A stretch of 64,000 bases of DNA, from NCBI GenBank assembly GCA_963714125.1, contig OY970234.1, positions 682,001 to 746,000 of the forward strand. The letters are read 5' to 3'. Source of the stretch: CAWCAW01 sp963714125 (GTDB lineage: Bacteria; Actinomycetota; Acidimicrobiia; Acidimicrobiales; UBA8190). A program made the translations under genes and the position numbers. Positions 17,484-25,826 of this stretch are shown piece by piece (within the stretch, counting starts at the first letter, position 1; every line of letters begins with the position of its first letter). A model generated the notes under the pieces. It was given only the letters and a program-made list of their open reading frames with translations. It made no database searches and was not told where the DNA came from.

Positions 17484-17509
17484 GGGCGCTTGGTGGCGGC
17501 CAAGCGCCC
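17484..17509 (+). terminator. Probable terminator of the tetR gene
   Basis: GGGCGCTTGG, a 6-nt loop and CCAAGCGCCC form a perfect 10-bp stem 35 nt after the tetR stop codon. Only a short TT follows, so it is a GC-rich hairpin terminator without a U tract. Confidence 0.55.
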
Positions 17510-17730
17510 TTGAAGCGCCCAGCTCAGGGGCGTGGACGCCAGATGCGGCGGCCGGGGACGGCCGGCGGTGGCGACGAGCAGTCGAGGCGAACCCGAGGAG
17601 CATCAAGGAGCTCAAATAGCCACAGCACCACGGTGAGTGCGTAAAGTGCACGACAACCCCGGCAGATGCCTGGGACAAATGGACACCTGGCAGTCGTGGG
17701 GGCCGCCACCAAAGGAAGAGGTGGGCAGCC

Positions 17731-18633
17731 ATGGATGACGCGACGATGCTCGCAGAGCTCCGGCCGACTGCGGAACGACTTTTGGACCGCCACCTGGGCA
17801 TGGCCAAAGAGTGGTTTCCCCACGAACTCGTTGAGTGGCGGCCGTTACCCGCCGAGGGGAGTGGCGACCGGGTCGATCCGCTGCCTGACGGTGTAGCCAG
17901 CGCCTTGTTCGTCAACGTGCTCACCGAAGACAACCTGCCGTACTACTTCGCCTCGCTCGATCACCTCTTTGGCCGTGATGGCGGTCCCTGGGGATATTGG
18001 ACCAGACGGTGGACGGCCGAGGAAGGGCGGCACTCGATCGTCCTGCGTGACTACCTCATCATGAGCGGACATATCGATCCCGTCACTCTGGAGCGGGCTC
18101 GGATGGCTCAGGTCACCGGGGGTGTCACTCCGCACGTCGCCACCATTCCCGATGCGTTCGCCTATCTCGCCCTTCAGGAACTCGCCACGCGCATCGCCCA
18201 CCACAACACCGGTAAGGCGCTACCTGACACCGAGGGCTATGAGGTGATGAAGCGGGTAGCCGCCGACGAGAATCTCCACTACCTCTTTTACCGGGATCTC
18301 GTGTCGGCGGCGCTGGCCATCGAACCTTCGCGGATGATGGAGGCCATCAAACGCCAGGTACTGAACTTCGAGATGCCCGGTACCGGCATAGACGGCTTCG
18401 CCCAGCACGCCAAGGCCATTGCCCGAGCCGGGATTTACGACCTCCGTGTGCATCACGACTTGATACTCCGGCCCGTCGTCCTGGGCCACTGGGATGCGGC
18501 CAACACCGAGGGCTTGAATCCATCGGCCGAGGCAGCGCGCCACAGGCTGATGCAATTCATCACGCGACTCGGACGAGCGTCGACCCGGGTGCAGCGAACA
18601 GATACCTCGCTGGTCGACGCGTCCTCTTCGTAA
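17731..18633 (+). CDS. Acyl-ACP desaturase-like protein (DesA family)
   Basis: A 300-residue soluble diiron enzyme that would insert a double bond into an acyl carrier protein-bound fatty acid. The diiron ligands are visible: E66 (VLTEDNLPYY), the E-x2-H at 98-101 (TAEEGRH), E150 (LALQELATR) and the second E-x2-H at 180-183 (ADENLHYLF). Length and motif order match mycobacterial DesA1/DesA2. GAGGTGG precedes the ATG. It is monocistronic and may contribute to membrane-lipid adjustment together with the CFA-type enzyme at 32.3 kb. Confidence 0.8.
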   Translation: MDDATMLAELRPTAERLLDRHLGMAKEWFPHELVEWRPLPAEGSGDRVDPLPDGVASALFVNVLTEDNLPYYFASLDHLFGRDGGPWGYWTRRWTAEEGRHSIVLRDYLIMSGHIDPVTLERARMAQVTGGVTPHVATIPDAFAYLALQELATRIAHHNTGKALPDTEGYEVMKRVAADENLHYLFYRDLVSAALAIEPSRMMEAIKRQVLNFEMPGTGIDGFAQHAKAIARAGIYDLRVHHDLILRPVVLGHWDAANTEGLNPSAEAARHRLMQFITRLGRASTRVQRTDTSLVDASSS

Positions 18634-18640
18634 CCGGCCT

Positions 18641-18840
18641 TTAGCCTGCGGCCGCCTCAATCAGAGCCGAGAACAACGACCGGTCGCATCGCTCCTCGGG
18701 ATGCCACTGCACCCCGATAATGCGTGGCGTCACGGTGAAGTTCCTGGGCAACACGGAGGCCGAGCCCCACGAGTTGGCCATCGAGCTGCGGGGAGTGGTG
18801 CGACGTCATCTCGGTTCGTGCTGGGACGGATGCGCCTACA
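18641..18840 (-). pseudogene. Remnant of class I glutamine amidotransferase (peptidase C26, PuuD-like)
   Basis: The minus strand encodes the C-terminus of a gamma-glutamyl-GABA-hydrolase-like amidotransferase in two frames. One frame carries SHHSPQLDGQLVGLGLRVA, like the family's SxHHQ block. The next frame carries the conserved PRIIGVQWHPEE and stops at 18641. The catalytic-Cys half is absent. This is a decayed fragment, not a working enzyme; it fills most of the 325-bp gap between the desaturase and the propeller gene. Confidence 0.55.
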
Positions 18841-18958
18841 AGCCGTAAAGCCCTACCCGGGTGCGGCGGAGTATCGAGTGGTACCGTGCCGTTGCCTTCG
18901 CTGGGGCCACTCACAGGCTGCGCCCACCCGGGGGCACGATGACAACGGGGGGTCAGAA

Positions 18959-20059
18959 ATGAATGGCAAAGTGAGATCCTTGGGGCGTTGGGCTTTGGTG
19001 GTTTCATGCGCGGGCGCTTTGCTCGCGACGGGGGCCGTGATGGCGGCGGGTCCGGCCGCAGCCCGGGGCGTTTCGGCCAAACCCCACAAGATCCACAAGA
19101 TCCACAAGATCCACAAGACCCACCTCCATACGTACGACTTTGACGCCCCTAGTGCTGCCGCCGTGGCCGGCGCTGATCTTTTCGTGACCAACAGCGCCAA
19201 CAACACGGTGACGGAGGTCAACGCTTCGACTGGTGCGTTCGTGACCACGATTACGGGGAGGCGCTTTGGATTCGATGGTCCCTCGGCCATCGTGGAGGTC
19301 GGCAACGACCTCTTTGTCGCCAACGGCCTCGGCAACTCCGTGACGGAATTCAAAGCCGCCGGCCGCAAGCACATTCGCGTCATCAAGGGCGCGGCCTACG
19401 CTTTTGCTGACCCCATTGCCCTGGCGGCGTACGGTCAGGACCTTTTCGTCCTCAACGGCGTTGGCTCGCTCACCGAGATCGCCACGGGAACAGGCGCACT
19501 GGTGGGCACGGCTTCGGGGTCGGTGTTCGGCTTTGACGATCCGACGGGACTCGCCGTTGCCGACGGGGAGGTCTTTGTGGCCAACAGCGCCGCCAACACC
19601 GTGACCGTGCTCAATGCGGGGAGCAGAGCTTTCGTCGCCTCTCTGTCCGGGTCGCCGTTCGATTTCAGTACACCGACTGGTGTCGCCTTCGACGGGACCG
19701 ATATGTGGGTGACGAACCAAGACAATGAGTCGGTGACCGAATTCTCCCCGACGACGCTCGAAGAGTTGAATGTTCTGGTGAGTTGGAATTTGCCCATGGT
19801 CGGCCCCATCACCTATGGCAACGGTTTCGTCTTCGCCGTGAGCCCCCCGGGCGCATCGCCCATGGTGAGTCAGATCACTCCGGCGCCGGCGGCGGTCAAT
19901 TGGATGATGTGCAACACGAACGGGCCTTATCTCTTCGACAACCCGCAGGCCTTGGTGGTGGCCGGGACGAATCTTTGGGTGGTCAATGAGGGCGGCAACT
20001 CCCTCACCGAAATGGACACCGTGACTGGGAATCTGATCCGCACCGTCCTTAATCCGTAA
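18959..20059 (+). CDS. Secreted NHL/YncE-like beta-propeller protein
   Basis: A 366-residue exported protein. GGGGGGTC precedes the ATG. A signal peptide (residues about 10-36) is followed by a His/Lys tandem (HKIHKIHKIHK) and then six or seven propeller repeats of about 43 residues with the pattern F-D-x-P-x-x-x-A-V-x-G-x-D-L-F-V-x-N-x-x-x-N-T-V-T-E. These resemble NHL or YVTN repeats. The His-rich spacer could bind metal. It is a cell-surface binding protein by inference; the ligand is unknown. Confidence 0.75.
   Translation: MNGKVRSLGRWALVVSCAGALLATGAVMAAGPAAARGVSAKPHKIHKIHKIHKTHLHTYDFDAPSAAAVAGADLFVTNSANNTVTEVNASTGAFVTTITGRRFGFDGPSAIVEVGNDLFVANGLGNSVTEFKAAGRKHIRVIKGAAYAFADPIALAAYGQDLFVLNGVGSLTEIATGTGALVGTASGSVFGFDDPTGLAVADGEVFVANSAANTVTVLNAGSRAFVASLSGSPFDFSTPTGVAFDGTDMWVTNQDNESVTEFSPTTLEELNVLVSWNLPMVGPITYGNGFVFAVSPPGASPMVSQITPAPAAVNWMMCNTNGPYLFDNPQALVVAGTNLWVVNEGGNSLTEMDTVTGNLIRTVLNP
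19084..19119 (+). repeat. In-frame 9-bp tandem repeat encoding HKI units
   Basis: CCACAAGAT occurs three times in a row and then once as CCACAAGAC, inside the propeller gene right after its signal peptide. It encodes His-Lys-Ile repeats. Copy number could vary by slippage. Confidence 0.85.
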
Positions 20060-20081
20060 GGGCAGCACGCATTGAGACCAA

Positions 20082-20441
20082 TCAGAGGTCAGGGTCGACT
20101 GACGCAGCCAGGGGACAGGGACAGTCCTTGGCGTGAAGAATGGCCATCTGTTCCTCGATCTCCGTCAGCAGGTCGTGCTGTACGGCGAGGCCTCGGGCGC
20201 GTCGTCCATCAAGCGGAGATCGGTGGTTGTACCCGCGCCGTTGAAGCTCCTTCACTAGGGCCGCATGGCGCTCGAAGAGCGCTCTCGTCTTGCCCACCCA
20301 TCGAAGGGTCTCGGGATGCCGTGCATATCCACCCCGAGCGCCATGAACCGTCAAGATATTCCAGAGGCCGTGGAGTTCCCGGTGCTCGCCGAGTAGGTGT
20401 TGGCGACACAAGGCCTCGGGCGGAACGTCCCAGATACGCAT
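20082..20441 (-). CDS. Pyrimidine dimer DNA glycosylase-like protein (T4 endonuclease V family)
   Basis: A 119-residue protein resembling T4 DenV and the Pyr_excise family, which flip out UV-induced pyrimidine dimers and cut the DNA backbone. Matching blocks are CRQHLLGEHRELHGLWNIL at residues 12-30, LRWVGKTRALFERHAALVKELQRRGYNHRSPL at about 46-77 and the acidic segment after it. In DenV the N-terminal amine and Glu23 are catalytic; here E19 in GEHREL is the likely equivalent. The length fits. A role in UV tolerance is inferred. Confidence 0.6.
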   Translation of the reverse strand: MRIWDVPPEALCRQHLLGEHRELHGLWNILTVHGARGGYARHPETLRWVGKTRALFERHAALVKELQRRGYNHRSPLDGRRARGLAVQHDLLTEIEEQMAILHAKDCPCPLAASVDPDL

Positions 20442-20646
20442 TGGCAGTTGTCTGATCAGTCTGTTCGGCTCAAGTGGGCCTCCGACGAGAAAATACTAAC
20501 TACTGCGTTACCGGTCATGATCGGGGGCGCTGCCGATGTGATGGCACGAATCGATCGAAGCGGCAGCAGCGTTTCGGTTGGGCGGGTGGCATGATGGGAA
20601 CGGTTGGGCTCGGCACCCGCGTGCCGCCAACGGGGGAATCGTGACC

Positions 20647-21756
20647 ATGACGCACCACGCCACAAGGGCCATCGGGAGGCTCGCCTTCGGGTCTTGGTGG
20701 AAACCATCACTGCGCCTTTTGGCGCCCACGGTCTGTGCTGGGGCGCTGCTTCTCGGATTAGTGGTCGGAGCCGAACCTGCCGCAATGGCGCAGACGCCAC
20801 TGCCAAATAGCCTCGAGGCATGGATCTACCCTTCGTCTTCAGGCCAACCTTCGTGTGACACCTCTTCTGAGTTGGCCGCGATGGCGGCAAACCCCATCGC
20901 CATCCTCAAGCCTGAATATTTTGACGTAAACAGTCGGGGGAAGGTCGTCGAAGAAACGGCGGCCGAGCTTCCGTGCAACGGCTTCAGCGCTGCCAACCTG
21001 GCGGAGGTCAAGGCGGCGGCGCAGCGGGTGTACGTCACCGTATCGGCCGGTCCGGCCGGCGTCAGGGCCCTTCTTGACAAATCCGGACGCCTCCTCGCCG
21101 GCCAACAGGCCATCGAGCGATTTGTCGTGGCCAACAACCTTAACGGCGTGGATCTTGATTTCGAACCCAGTCGATGGTCCGAAAGCGCCTGGCAATCGTT
21201 CATGACGTTCGTGTCGGGGATCGCCACTTCGTTTCAGCCCACCGGCCGATCGGTAGAGGTCGACCTCGATGCATTTACGGCGACACCCTGGGATGCCGAG
21301 CGATATGCCGATGTCGCCACGGCGGGCGCTCACCTGGTGGTGATGGCATACGACGACGAACTCAACGTGGCGTGCGCCCCCATCTCACCGTTCAATTGGT
21401 TGGAGGCGGTGACCTCCTACGCCAAGAGCCAAGTTCCTCTGAGCGATCTCACCATTGGCATACCTTCCTATGGGTACTTCACCACCACGTGTAAGAAGAT
21501 CGCCCACGTGACCGACAATGTGGCCTACGTGACCATGGAGAATGAGCCCGGATTCCCTACGACGGCGGCGGGCATCGATGCACTGCGTGATCCTGGCTCA
21601 GGGGAGATCCGATGGACGTCGGGGAACACGTCCTATGACGACGTTGATTCGACGGCACTGAACGACAAGCTGCTGGTCGTTGAGAGCATGGGTGTCACCG
21701 ATGTGTCGGTCTGGAGCCTCGGTGGTCAACCCTGGTTCAGCGGCAACCCGGGCTGA
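20647..21756 (+). CDS. Secreted GH18-like glycosidase
   Basis: A 369-residue exported protein with a signal or anchor at about residues 20-48. It carries the chitinase-type catalytic strand NGVDLDFEP (E173), so the DxxDxDxE motif is present except that the first D is N. Later blocks (LVVMAYDDE, LTIGIPSYGYF, VTDVSVWSLGGQP) match GH18 and YaaH-like barrels that cut N-acetylglucosamine polymers or peptidoglycan-like glycans. ATG 20647 has GGGGGA at good distance; GTG 20641 is an alternative. Activity is likely but altered motif spacing leaves doubt. Confidence 0.7.
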   Translation: MTHHATRAIGRLAFGSWWKPSLRLLAPTVCAGALLLGLVVGAEPAAMAQTPLPNSLEAWIYPSSSGQPSCDTSSELAAMAANPIAILKPEYFDVNSRGKVVEETAAELPCNGFSAANLAEVKAAAQRVYVTVSAGPAGVRALLDKSGRLLAGQQAIERFVVANNLNGVDLDFEPSRWSESAWQSFMTFVSGIATSFQPTGRSVEVDLDAFTATPWDAERYADVATAGAHLVVMAYDDELNVACAPISPFNWLEAVTSYAKSQVPLSDLTIGIPSYGYFTTTCKKIAHVTDNVAYVTMENEPGFPTTAAGIDALRDPGSGEIRWTSGNTSYDDVDSTALNDKLLVVESMGVTDVSVWSLGGQPWFSGNPG

Positions 21757-21830
21757 CGCCCGCCCAGGCTGATGGCTCGGTGGGTTCCGGGGGGCCACGT
21801 CGTAGTGTTGGTGTCGTGTCTCTACCGCTG

Positions 21831-22850
21831 ATGCAGGCAGCCGTGTATGTGGGCGATGGCCACATTGCCGTCGAGTCGGTACCCCGTCCGGAACCGGGCC
21901 CTGGTGAGGTGCTCGTCGAGATTGCCGAGTGCGGCATCTGCGGCTCCGATCTGCACATGGTCCTGGAGCGCTACGCCCAACCCGGCGCCATCCTTGGCCA
22001 CGAGTGGTCGGGCGTCGTGGCGATGGCGCCCGCTGATTCCGGATGGTCGTCCGGCGACAGGGTGGTGGGGAACCAGGGACCGGGCTGTGGGACCTGCCGA
22101 CCCTGTCGACGAGGCCGTCCTTCGGTGTGCCTCAACCGGGCCTCCGTTGACTTCGCCGGCTATCGCGGCGCTTTCTGTCAGTACAAAACGGTGGTGGCGA
22201 ATGGCCTGATCCGGATTCCCGATTCCCTCCCCACCAGGGTCGCCGCACTCGCCGAACCGATCGCCATTACCCAGCACGCCCTGCGGTTGGCCAACGTCGG
22301 CCGGGACGATCGGGTCCTCGTCACCGGGGCCGGTCCCGTTGGTCTCCTGCTGGTTGCCGTACTGCGAGCACAGGGGATCTCCGACGTCACCGTTAGTGAG
22401 CCGTCCGCCGTTCGACGACAGCAGGCGCTCGCCGTGGGCGCCGCCCGGGCTATTGCGCCTGACGATTTGGAGTCCCCCGTTGTAACCCAACCTGTGGCCG
22501 ATCCTTACCAGGTCGTGTTCGAATGCTCGGGCCACGCCAGTGCCGCCGAGGCGGGGCTCGGACAGCTCGACTTTGCCGGCACGCTCGTCATCGTCGGAAC
22601 CGGCTTTGAACCTCCTCGGATCAATCAGAACCGCATGATCCTCTTCGAGCTCGAGATCATCGGGGCCTACAACTACAACGACGAAGGGTTTCAGCCGGCC
22701 GTCGATCTCCTGAGTAGCGGCACGCTACCGTTCGACGCCTTGATCGAACCCGACAGCATTCCACTCAACGATGTGATGGTTTCCATGGAGCGCTTGGCAC
22801 GAGGCGAGATAGCAAGCAAAGTGATGGTCCAGCCAGGTTTGCCCTCATGA
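21831..22850 (+). CDS. Zinc-dependent alcohol/threonine dehydrogenase-like MDR protein
   Basis: A 339-residue medium-chain dehydrogenase. Catalytic zinc ligands are C37, H57 and E58 (GICGSD and GHEWSG). Structural-zinc cysteines lie in GCGTCRPCRRGRPSVC, and the NAD(P) site is GAGPVGLL. ATG 21831 fits the family; GTG 21816 is possible. The stop overlaps the start of a VOC gene by 4 nt, so the two are translationally coupled and probably act on related substrates. The substrate cannot be told from sequence. Confidence 0.8.
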   Translation: MQAAVYVGDGHIAVESVPRPEPGPGEVLVEIAECGICGSDLHMVLERYAQPGAILGHEWSGVVAMAPADSGWSSGDRVVGNQGPGCGTCRPCRRGRPSVCLNRASVDFAGYRGAFCQYKTVVANGLIRIPDSLPTRVAALAEPIAITQHALRLANVGRDDRVLVTGAGPVGLLLVAVLRAQGISDVTVSEPSAVRRQQALAVGAARAIAPDDLESPVVTQPVADPYQVVFECSGHASAAEAGLGQLDFAGTLVIVGTGFEPPRINQNRMILFELEIIGAYNYNDEGFQPAVDLLSSGTLPFDALIEPDSIPLNDVMVSMERLARGEIASKVMVQPGLPS

Positions 22851-23305
22851 GCGCGACGCCGTTCGTCCCGCGCATCAACCACGTGGCGATAAGCGTTGAT
22901 GCCGAAATCATGGACGAGGAAGGTCGGGCCGCGTTGTTGGCTTTCTATTCCGAGATTTTCGGGTGGACCGAAGGAGACAACAGCACCGAAAAAGGGAATC
23001 CCCTCATCCTCTACACCGGATCGCTGGGTCAGTTCCTCTACCTGTTGCCGGCCAAGGACGAATTCATGGTTACTCCCAACATGGATCACTTTGGGATAGA
23101 AGTGTCCTCCACAGAGGAATTGGCTGAGATTTTGGACCGGGTGGCCGCGTATCGGAGCAAAGACGATCGGGTTCGTGTCACCGATATCGGCACCATGGTC
23201 ACGCGCTATGAAAACAAGCAGTACACGCTCACCAACGCCTACATTTGGTTCTTGATCCCGTTGTGGATCGAGCTGCAGCATGTGGAGCGCCGCTCAGCAG
23301 ATTGA
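22847..23305 (+). CDS. VOC (glyoxalase/dioxygenase-like) family protein
   Basis: A 152-residue protein with the vicinal-oxygen-chelate pattern: RINHVAISV at residues 9-17, LLAFYSEIFGW at 30-40 and MDHFGIEVSS at about 77-86, with a second beta unit at the C-terminus. Metal-ligand candidates are H13, H79 and E141 or nearby. The ATG overlaps the dehydrogenase stop (ATGA), which indicates a shared operon. The reaction is unknown. Confidence 0.7.
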   Translation: MSATPFVPRINHVAISVDAEIMDEEGRAALLAFYSEIFGWTEGDNSTEKGNPLILYTGSLGQFLYLLPAKDEFMVTPNMDHFGIEVSSTEELAEILDRVAAYRSKDDRVRVTDIGTMVTRYENKQYTLTNAYIWFLIPLWIELQHVERRSAD

Positions 23306-23407
23306 CCTTTACTGCCACGGGGTTCACGGGGACCAGCGAGCCCAATGGCCCTGAGGACGATGGAGATCATCGAGGGTGGGCCTTCCAGCTACTAATTTCG
23401 TCTCATT

Positions 23408-24391
23408 GTGGAGGATTCCACTGAGTTGAGCGCTGTGGCGAGCAACACCCCAGAGAAGAAGCTGTCCTCCCTCGAACGCATCCGTCGCTTGGAGACCCTC
23501 GAGCAAGAGCGCCTCGATGAGAAAGAGCGCAAGGACGAACGCCGACGGCAGACGATCGCTGGGGCGAAGCCACTGGGCGGGCGCCACGATCTTGTCGACA
23601 GCATCGAACGAGTTACAAAGTTCCCGATGGCAGTCCTGGGAGTGGTTTGGCTCGTTCTCGCCATCGCCGTCCTCACCGCCAACGTCAACGGCTCTGCCTC
23701 CAAGGACCTTGTCGGCGCGCTGTTCGTGCTTTGGGTCATCATGCTGGTGGAGTACGTGGTGCGGCTGGTGGTTACTCCGGACACGCCTGGCTATCTGAAA
23801 CGGCGTTGGGTGGAGCCGGCGACGGTGCTGATTCCCCCTTTTCAGGGCTGGCACGTCGTCGGGATCGAAAAAATGACCCTCCTCGTGCGCGAGGGCGAAC
23901 TACGAGTTGAGGCGATTCTCAAGCATCACAGCCTCTTCCGTGTGCTCATTGCCGCGGTGGGAACGCTTTTTATCGGGGCGTGGCTGGTGCTGCTCTTCGA
24001 GGAAAAGGCCAGGGGAAGCAACATCCACAATTATCCCGATGCGCTGTGGTGGGCCATCGTCACTGTGACAACGGTGGGATACGGGGATAGGTATCCCGTT
24101 ACCGAAGGCGGCCGCATTGTGGCGGTGATCCTGATGCTGGTGGGAATCGGCCTCATCGGCGTTCTCACCGCCACGGTTGCTTCCGTGTTCATTAAGGAAC
24201 ATACCGATGCCAACAAAGAGGAATTCAAGAAGGGCCACGCCGACCTCGGCCAGCAGTTATCTGTGATCAGCGATCGGTTGGCCGACGTCGAACGACGGCT
24301 CGGCGCCACACCCGGGGAGGTGGCGGCCGTGGATGCGGCCGCAGACGCCGAGGCCACCGCCAACGAACAAGGCGGACCAGATCAGCAATGA
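23408..24391 (+). CDS. Voltage-gated-type potassium channel protein
   Basis: A 327-residue channel with a highly charged N-terminal helix (residues 15-50), about six hydrophobic segments and the K+ selectivity filter TVGYGD at 222-227 after the pore helix ALWWAIVTVT. The C-terminal 60 residues form a coiled coil (QLSVISDRLADVERRL) that may drive tetramer assembly. It lacks an RCK domain. GTG is used as start. The neighbour 54 nt downstream encodes a small membrane protein. Confidence 0.8.
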   Translation: MEDSTELSAVASNTPEKKLSSLERIRRLETLEQERLDEKERKDERRRQTIAGAKPLGGRHDLVDSIERVTKFPMAVLGVVWLVLAIAVLTANVNGSASKDLVGALFVLWVIMLVEYVVRLVVTPDTPGYLKRRWVEPATVLIPPFQGWHVVGIEKMTLLVREGELRVEAILKHHSLFRVLIAAVGTLFIGAWLVLLFEEKARGSNIHNYPDALWWAIVTVTTVGYGDRYPVTEGGRIVAVILMLVGIGLIGVLTATVASVFIKEHTDANKEEFKKGHADLGQQLSVISDRLADVERRLGATPGEVAAVDAAADAEATANEQGGPDQQ

Positions 24392-24445
24392 GGATGAGGA
24401 AACGCGGTTGGCTGACGGTGAAGCCACGATGTCGGGAGGGATGTC

Positions 24446-24823
24446 ATGAAACGAGGCCTTATTGTCGGGTTGTTCCTCGTTCTCGTCGGGTGTCTATTAC
24501 TCGTAATTTTCTTCTGGACTGACTCTGCTCATTGGTTCCTGCGCTACACCGGTGCCGACGCCGAGGCGGGCACGTGGTACGGGTTCTGGTCTGGCTTCGG
24601 CGGTGCGATTCCCGACTTCCTCATTCTGGGCAGCATCGTCACTATCTACCGGCACCACAATTGCCACGTCAAAGGATGTCTGCGCCTTGGAAAGCCGGTG
24701 GAAGGCACCCCCTACCTTGCTTGTCCATTGCACCACCCGGCCCACGAAGGCAACAAGCGCTCAGTGTCGGAGGACGTCATCAAGCTTGCCCATAAGGCCC
24801 ACCTCGAGCGCGAGGCATCTTGA
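24446..24823 (+). CDS. Small membrane protein with Cys/His-rich tail
   Basis: A 125-residue protein with two membrane spans (residues about 5-25 and 52-68), followed by a cytoplasmic Cys/His cluster (HHNCHVKGCLRLG then CPLHHPAHEG) that could hold a zinc ion. GGGAGGGATGTC precedes the ATG. Comparable short proteins occur in actinobacterial and phage genomes as hypothetical proteins. It follows the K+ channel closely and may be cotranscribed. The function is unknown. Confidence 0.6.
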   Translation: MKRGLIVGLFLVLVGCLLLVIFFWTDSAHWFLRYTGADAEAGTWYGFWSGFGGAIPDFLILGSIVTIYRHHNCHVKGCLRLGKPVEGTPYLACPLHHPAHEGNKRSVSEDVIKLAHKAHLEREAS

Positions 24824-24868
24824 CGATGGGGCGCGCCTGGCGGTCGGTCGGTTAGGAGGCCCTCGGTC

Positions 24869-25627
24869 TTATTTGGGGGCGAAACGCTGACCGCCGTCCA
24901 GGCGGATGGTGGAGCCGTTGAGCATGGGATTCTCGACGATGGCGCAAACCAGCCGTGCATACTCGACCGGCCTGCCCATCCTCTTGGGAAAGGCGGCATC
25001 TTTGGTCAAAACCTCGGCGAAATCATCCGGTATGCCGGCGGTGATGCCGGTTGAGAACAGGCTCGGAGCAATCGCAAGTGTCCGTATTCCCAGGCTGCCC
25101 AGATCCCGCGCCATCGTGAAGATCATCCCGGCGATACCCGCCTTCGCCGCCGCGTAGGCAACTTGGCCAATCTGGCCCTCGAAGGCAGCGATGGACGACG
25201 TGTCGATAATCACACCCCGCTCACCGTCCTCCGGCTCGTTTTTCGACATCGCTTGAGCCTGCAGTCGGTTCAGGTTGAAGCTGGCTATCAGGTTCAATTC
25301 GATGATCCGTCGAAACTCACCCAATGGGTGAGGCCCCTCCTTCGTGAGTGTCCGTTTGGCCGCCCCTCCACCAGCTGTGTTGACAGCGATGTGCAGCCCA
25401 CCGAGCGCCTCTACGGCAGCGTCAATCGCCGATTCGACGGCGTCCTCCTCCATCACGTTGACCGGATGGAACGTTCCCCCCAACTGGCTTGCCACCTCTT
25501 CACCGACCGAAGTAGGCAGGTCCAATATGGCCACCGATGCCCCTCGGTCCCGCAGCATCTCGGCCGACGCCCGAGCCATACCGGAAGCTCCACCTACGAT
25601 GACGGCCTTCTTGCCTGAGATTTCCAT
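24869..25627 (-). CDS. SDR family oxidoreductase (3-hydroxyacyl-CoA dehydrogenase type II-like)
   Basis: A 252-residue classical short-chain dehydrogenase. The cofactor loop GGASGMA is at residues 12-18, NTAGGG at about 83-88, and the catalytic Ser and Y-x3-K follow (DTSSIAAF, then YAAAKAGI). The segment PSLFSTGITAGIP and the end MLNGSTIRLDGGQRF match HSD10/type II 3-hydroxyacyl-CoA dehydrogenases, so beta-oxidation of acyl-CoA is the best guess. It is convergent with the small membrane-protein gene. Confidence 0.8.
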   Translation of the reverse strand: MEISGKKAVIVGGASGMARASAEMLRDRGASVAILDLPTSVGEEVASQLGGTFHPVNVMEEDAVESAIDAAVEALGGLHIAVNTAGGGAAKRTLTKEGPHPLGEFRRIIELNLIASFNLNRLQAQAMSKNEPEDGERGVIIDTSSIAAFEGQIGQVAYAAAKAGIAGMIFTMARDLGSLGIRTLAIAPSLFSTGITAGIPDDFAEVLTKDAAFPKRMGRPVEYARLVCAIVENPMLNGSTIRLDGGQRFAPK

Positions 25628-25826
25628 GGCACAACACTAAAGAATTCGGAATAGGTCCTACGAATCGTGGCCAACGAGATCGGCGCGTCCGCTCGTGATG
25701 CGCCTTGCCCAGGAGAGCCCGGCCTGGACTTACCGGCGCATCCGGGCCTTCGCAATGATTGGCCGTGAGGTGCAGGCGGCATTCAGCTTTGCCGAGGGCA
25801 GCCGAGGCTCGTGTCAGCATGGTGTC

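Noticed and set aside
19084..19119. Tandem repeats considered as a CRISPR-like array
   Set aside because: The units are 9 bp without spacers and are in frame inside a gene.
19004..20068. A 354-codon minus-strand open frame
   Set aside because: It mirrors the secreted propeller gene, is His/Arg/Gly-rich and matches no family; GC-rich DNA produces such antisense frames.
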